From: Derxia lacustris
GTDB lineage: Bacteria; Pseudomonadota; Gammaproteobacteria; Burkholderiales; Burkholderiaceae_E
Length of the DNA: 64,000 nt
Assembly (NCBI RefSeq): GCF_002105195.1
Contig: NZ_MUHU01000011.1
Coordinates: 1-64,000 of the forward strand
Direction of reading: 5' to 3'
Both the position numbers and the translations under genes were made by a program. Shown one piece after another: positions 60,242 to 64,000 of this stretch (within the stretch, counting starts at the first letter, position 1; every line of letters begins with the position of its first letter). Below the pieces are notes generated by a model. That model did not search any database. It was not told the origin of the DNA and saw only the letters and a list, made by a program, of their open reading frames with translations.

Positions 60242-61132
60242 TCAGCCCTTGATTGCGCTGGAAACCACGCTGCGGACAAACCAGCGCTGGAACACCACGA
60301 ACAGCGCCAGCGTGGGCAGCGTGGCCATCGTGGCGAAGGCCATCACATCGCCCCACTGGCGCGGGAACTGGCCGAAGAAGGTCTGCATCGCGAGCGGCAG
60401 CGTGGCGAACTCGTCGCTGCGCACCGTCATCACCGGCCACAGCAGATCGCCCCAGCGCGCCAGGAACTGGAGCACCGCCACCGTGGCGATGACCGGCTTG
60501 GACAGCGGCATGACGATGCGCCAGTAGATCTGCCAGCGCGTCGCGCCATCCATGACGGCGGCCTCTTCCAGGTCGCGCGGCAGCTCGATGAAGAACTGGT
60601 AGAACAGGTAGACCGAGAACGCATGGCCGATGAAGGGCACGATCTGGACGTGATAGCTGTCGAGCCAGCCGGCGGCCCAGCCCTCGGCGCCGAACCACGG
60701 CAGCTCGTTGACCAGCAGCAGCAGCGGCACCGCGATGGCCTCGAACGGAATCACGATCAGCGCCACCACCAGCGTCAGCAGCAGGCGCCGGCCCCGGAAC
60801 GCGAAGCGCGCCAGCGCATAGGCAAACATGCTGTTGACCACGATGCCGAGCAGCACCGTGATGCCCACCGTGAACAGCGAACTGAACATCGCGCGGGCAA
60901 AGTTGGTGCGCGTGAACACGTCGGCAAAGTTCTGCAGCGAGATCTCGCCGCGCGGCAGGAAGGCGCCGAGCCCGCCCATGTCGCGCAGCAGCTGGGCCTC
61001 GTCGGACTTGAGCGCCGACACGAACATGAACACCAGCGGGAACAGGAAGAAGCCGGTCATCAGCGCATGCAGCGCATAGGCGCCGGCCTTCTCGCGCAGC
61101 CGGGCCGCGCGTTGCGAACGGTGGTCGCTCAT
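60242..61132 (-). CDS. Sugar ABC transporter permease (MalG type), second system
   Basis: 296 aa, six helices (for example ALMTGFFLFPLVFMFVSALK). The EAA loop is ELPRDLEEAAVMDGATRWQIY. Its ATG overlaps the stop of the MalF-type gene by 4 bp. Ends VRSVVSSAIKG, typical of MalG-type permeases. Confidence 0.92.
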   Translation of the reverse strand: MSDHRSQRAARLREKAGAYALHALMTGFFLFPLVFMFVSALKSDEAQLLRDMGGLGAFLPRGEISLQNFADVFTRTNFARAMFSSLFTVGITVLLGIVVNSMFAYALARFAFRGRRLLLTLVVALIVIPFEAIAVPLLLLVNELPWFGAEGWAAGWLDSYHVQIVPFIGHAFSVYLFYQFFIELPRDLEEAAVMDGATRWQIYWRIVMPLSKPVIATVAVLQFLARWGDLLWPVMTVRSDEFATLPLAMQTFFGQFPRQWGDVMAFATMATLPTLALFVVFQRWFVRSVVSSAIKG

Positions 61133-62109
61133 CGGCCCGCTCCCTGTTCGCGCAGCACCAGCCGCTGGAGCGCCGAGATGCCGACCACGATGGCGAAGAA
61201 CACCACCGAGATCGCCGACGCATAGCCGATCTTGCCGTCGCGAAAGCCCTCGTGCACCAGCAGCATCACCACGGTGCGAAAGCTGTCGATCGGCGCCGAC
61301 GCGCCGCTGCTGGCCACGATCTGCATCTGCGTGAACAGCTGGAAGGCGTAGATCGTGGTGGTGATGAAGACGAAGATCGTGGTGTTGCGCAGCATCGGCA
61401 CGGTGATGTGGCGGAACTGCTGCCAGCGGGTCGCGCCGTCGAGGCTGGCGGCCTCGTACAGGTCGAGCGGAATGGCTTGCAGGCCGGCCAGGAACACCAG
61501 CATCTGGAAGCCCACGCCCTGCCAGACCGACAGCAGCATCACCGCCGGCAGCACCAGCGCCGGATCGCGCAGCCAGTCGTGCGGCGCCACCAGGCCGAAG
61601 CTCAGCACGCCGACCAGCCGGTTGATGACGCCCTGATCCGGGCTGTACATCAGCGACCAGATCACCGCCACCACCGCCATCGTCGTGACGACCGGCATGA
61701 AGTAGATGGTGCGGAACACCCGGCTGCCGGCCAGCTTCTGGTTGACCAGCACCGCCAGCCCCAGCGCCAGCGCCGATTGCAGCGGCACCACCACCAGCGC
61801 GAACACGAAGTTGTTGCGCAGCGCGGCCCAGAAGCTGTCGTCGGCAAACAGCCGCAGATAGTTGCGCAGGCCGACGAAATCGGTGCCCAGCTCGTCGTTG
61901 GCCACCAGCCGCTGATCGGTGAACGACAGCCCGAACGCGAGGCAGAACGGCAGCACCAAAAACAGCCCGAGCAGCAGCAGGCCGGGCGCGGCAAACAGCC
62001 AGGGCGTGGCCGGATGGCAGCCCAGGCTGGCGCGGCGCCGCGACCTGAGCGGCCGCTCGGGCAGCGCGGGCTCGGCCGCGCCGGAGGCGATGACAGGGGT
62101 CATGGACAT
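61129..62109 (-). CDS. Sugar ABC transporter permease (MalF type), second system
   Basis: 326 aa. A basic N-terminal segment (RPLRSRRRASLG), then helices starting WLFAAPGLLLLGLFLVLPF. EAA loop AIPLDLYEAASLDGATRWQQF. ATGA overlap with the MalG-type gene; 27 bp after the binding-protein gene. Confidence 0.92.
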   Translation of the reverse strand: MSMTPVIASGAAEPALPERPLRSRRRASLGCHPATPWLFAAPGLLLLGLFLVLPFCLAFGLSFTDQRLVANDELGTDFVGLRNYLRLFADDSFWAALRNNFVFALVVVPLQSALALGLAVLVNQKLAGSRVFRTIYFMPVVTTMAVVAVIWSLMYSPDQGVINRLVGVLSFGLVAPHDWLRDPALVLPAVMLLSVWQGVGFQMLVFLAGLQAIPLDLYEAASLDGATRWQQFRHITVPMLRNTTIFVFITTTIYAFQLFTQMQIVASSGASAPIDSFRTVVMLLVHEGFRDGKIGYASAISVVFFAIVVGISALQRLVLREQGAGR

Positions 62110-62136
62110 GGCTTCCTCGAACAGGGCGGCGCCGCC

Positions 62137-63408
62137 TCAGCGGACGACATAGCCCTTGTTGTCCTCGATGTTCTCGTCGATCTTTTTCGCCGCCCGATCC
62201 AGCTCGTGCTTCACGTCGGCGCCGGCGGCGATGTTGTTGAGCGCCTCGGCAAATGCGCCGCTGATGGCCGGATAGGCCGGCGTCTTGGGCCGCACCACGG
62301 CAATCCGGCGCAGCTGCTCCACATAGAGCCGCAGCGGGCCGCCATCGCGGTAATCGCGGCTTGCGGCCAGCGCCTCGGTGGTGGCCGGGATGGCGCCGTT
62401 GGCATCGGTGATGCGGTTGATCTCGGCCGGCGTCATGAGAAAGGCCAGCACCTTCGCCGCCGCCTCGGGCGACTTGCAATCGCTGGAGATGCCCAGGTTC
62501 CACGAGCCGGCGGCCGTGACCGCACGCGCGCCGAAGCGCGGCATCGGGATCAGCACCAGATCGCTGCCGAGCGCCTTGCGGTAGTCGCGGTAGACCCAGT
62601 GCCCCACATAGGACAGCGCGGCGCGACCCTTGACGAAGTCGCTGTCGTCCTTGGTCGCGGCATTCACATAGCCGGCCTTGATCCAGCCTTGCAGCGCGGT
62701 CAGCGCCTTCACCGAGGCCTCGCCGTTGAGCAGGCCGGTCGCGCGGCGCAGCTGCACCCGCTCGATCAGGTCGCCGCCAAAGCTCTGCACGATGGGCGCG
62801 AAGCCATAGCTCGACCATTCGCCGACGCCGTAGTTGAACTTCATGTCGAGCGGATAGGGCACGCCGGCCTGCTTGAGCCGGACCAGCGCGGTCTCGAACT
62901 CGTCGAGCTTCCAGGCGTCGTCGAGGCCGGCGGGAATGCGCACGCCGGCCTGGGTCAGCAGCTTGCGGTTGCCCCAGATCGCCAGCCCGGAATCGAACTG
63001 CGCCAGCGTGTAGAGCCGGCCGGCATACGTGCCCTGCTGTTGCAGCGAGGGCAGCAGGCTGTCCTTGAGGCGCGCCAGTTCGGGATAGCCGTCGAGCGGC
63101 ACGATCTTCTTCGACCAGGCGTAGTTGTAGACATTGGGCCCGTCGAACTCCAGCACGCAGGGCAGCTTGCGCGCCAGCGCGGCGGCGCTGATCTGGTTGC
63201 CGTAGCTGCCCTCGGGCAGCCGCACCAGATCGATCTTGATGTCGGCGCTGCCGGCATTGAAGGCGTCGGCCGAGGCGGCATAGGCATCGGCCTCCGGGCC
63301 GGCGCCCGAATGCACCCACATGGCGATGCGTGTCTCCGCGAGCGCCGGCGATTGCGCCAGCAAGCCCGCCAGCCCGACGGCGAGCGCCGCGATCTTGTTG
63401 TTGTTCAT
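62137..63408 (-). CDS. Sugar-binding protein, second ABC importer
   Basis: 423 aa. Signal peptide NNKIAALAVGLAGLLAQSPA cleaved at ALA; mature ETRIAMWVHSGAGPEADAY. Extracellular solute-binding family 1 pattern with PCVLEFDGPNVYNYAWSK, SYVGHWVYRDYRKALGS and NLGISSDCKSPEAAAKVL. Ligand unknown; the linked GH13 phosphorylase suggests an alpha-glucoside such as sucrose or glucosylglycerol. Follows the TonB gene by 11 bp. Confidence 0.9.
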   Translation of the reverse strand: MNNNKIAALAVGLAGLLAQSPALAETRIAMWVHSGAGPEADAYAASADAFNAGSADIKIDLVRLPEGSYGNQISAAALARKLPCVLEFDGPNVYNYAWSKKIVPLDGYPELARLKDSLLPSLQQQGTYAGRLYTLAQFDSGLAIWGNRKLLTQAGVRIPAGLDDAWKLDEFETALVRLKQAGVPYPLDMKFNYGVGEWSSYGFAPIVQSFGGDLIERVQLRRATGLLNGEASVKALTALQGWIKAGYVNAATKDDSDFVKGRAALSYVGHWVYRDYRKALGSDLVLIPMPRFGARAVTAAGSWNLGISSDCKSPEAAAKVLAFLMTPAEINRITDANGAIPATTEALAASRDYRDGGPLRLYVEQLRRIAVVRPKTPAYPAISGAFAEALNNIAAGADVKHELDRAAKKIDENIEDNKGYVVR

Positions 63409-63419
63409 GAACCCGTCTC

Positions 63420-64000
63420 TCACTCGACCTTGAACTCGAATTCCTGCACCGCGACGATTTCCTCGTCGCCCTGGGTTGCGCACTTGTATTGCCGCATCGC
63501 CGCGCGCACGGCGGCGTAGTACACGCGCGGCCCGGACAGCAGCTTCACGTCGACCACCGCGCCGTTGCGGATGCGCGCCTCGGCCTTGACCACGCCGCCG
63601 ATGCCTTCGTCGATGGCGGCGGCCGGGATTTCGGGCCGCACCTGCTTCGGGCAGGCCAGCGCGATGTCGCGCACGGCGGGCTGGGCCGGTGCCGGCGGCG
63701 GCGCCGGCGGAGCGGGCGGTGCCGGTGGCGCGGGCGGCGCATGCGCCGGTTCGGGCGTAGGTGCGCTCGATACCGCGGCGATCACCGGCGCGGCCGTGCT
63801 GGCCGGTGGCGCCACGTCGGGCGGCGGCACAAAGGGCGGCGGCGGCGCGCTCGGCTTGGGCGGCTCGACCGCCTTGGGCGGCGGCGGTGGCGGAGGTGGC
63901 GGCAGCTTCACTTCCTCGACGATCTTGGCGTCGAGCGGCTTCTTGACGATCTCGATCGCCTTGCGGCCTAGCCCCGACGCCAGGCCCCACACCAGCAGTG
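63420..64000 (-). CDS. TonB-family energy transducer (N-terminus beyond window)
   Basis: The frame is open to the right edge; the last bases read LLVWGLASGLGRK, the end of an N-terminal membrane anchor, so the true start is outside. Then a Pro-rich periplasm-spanning region (nine consecutive Pro, and PAPPAPPAPPAPPAPP repeats) and a C-terminal TonB domain: CPKQVRPEIPAAAIDEGIGG (about 115-135 of the visible part) and VKAEARIRNGAVVDVKLLSG. It transmits the ExbB/D proton-motive energy to TonB-dependent receptors. Its link to the sugar importer suggests a receptor nearby beyond the edge. Confidence 0.88.
   Translation of the reverse strand, partial: LLVWGLASGLGRKAIEIVKKPLDAKIVEEVKLPPPPPPPPPKAVEPPKPSAPPPPFVPPPDVAPPASTAAPVIAAVSSAPTPEPAHAPPAPPAPPAPPAPPPAPAQPAVRDIALACPKQVRPEIPAAAIDEGIGGVVKAEARIRNGAVVDVKLLSGPRVYYAAVRAAMRQYKCATQGDEEIVAVQEFEFKVE

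Overview
The window is a continuous, very GC-rich chromosomal segment of a betaproteobacterium, most likely Burkholderiales. The evidence is an rpsU-yqeY-dnaG-rpoD macromolecular-synthesis block, an hrcA / grpE-dnaK-dnaJ heat-shock block, a glucokinase fused to a HexR/RpiR regulator (an architecture known from Burkholderiales), and the protein sequences themselves. The genus cannot be fixed from sequence alone. Coding density is high, most genes are on the minus strand, and many neighbours overlap by ATGA.

Layout. (1) 1-6779, plus strand: end of an unknown operon of three large, cytoplasmic-looking proteins with no assigned function. The last two are joined by a 17-codon micro-ORF coupled at both ends. 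(2) 6780-7826: a less GC-rich accessory scar with one small orphan gene and a degenerate IS5-type transposase, abutting the 3' end of tRNA-Ile(CAU). (3) 7827-13181: tRNA-Ile, rpoD, dnaG, yqeY, rpsU. (4) 13328-16743: a BaiN/YhiN flavoprotein and a FUSC-family membrane protein. (5) 16757-28448: a nitrate assimilation block read right to left: nasT, a two-hairpin ANTAR attenuator leader, nrtA-nrtB-nrtD (transport), nirB-nirD (nitrite reductase), nasA (nitrate reductase), ybiB and cobA (sirohaem supply). (6) 28598-30273: tsaD and plsY, convergent.

(7) 30327-42613: a glucose-type sugar regulon: glk-hexR fusion, a Gfo/Idh/MocA oxidoreductase, a gts-type ABC transporter (binding protein, two permeases, ATPase), a LamB-type porin, a SHOCT lipoprotein, and a divergent pgl-glk pair. 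Four similar 15-bp inverted repeats (consensus close to TGTAGTTTGACTACA) lie only in front of the transporter and pgl-glk promoters and are good HexR operator candidates. (8) 42684-46931: RimJ-type acetyltransferase, two small exported proteins, ybaK, xerD, dnaJ. (9) 47110-57605: dnaK, grpE (with a clear sigma-32 promoter), an exported alpha/beta hydrolase, hemH, an NTF2-like protein, hrcA, nadK, recN, a small membrane protein and an ArsC/LMW-phosphatase-like protein. (10) 57610-64000: a sucrose-phosphorylase-type GH13 enzyme with a dedicated ABC importer and, at the right edge, a TonB protein, suggesting TonB-dependent uptake followed by intracellular phosphorolysis.

How the parts work together. 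Nitrate is imported by NrtABD and reduced by NasA to nitrite and by NirBD to ammonium; CobA makes the sirohaem precursor for NirB. NasT most likely controls the whole run by antitermination at the nrtA leader. Glucose enters through the porin and Gts transporter, is phosphorylated by either glucokinase, and proceeds through 6-phosphogluconolactonase (Pgl), with HexR as the probable common repressor. Both ends of the window cut through operons, so the unknown system at the left and the TonB-linked sugar system at the right are incomplete here.
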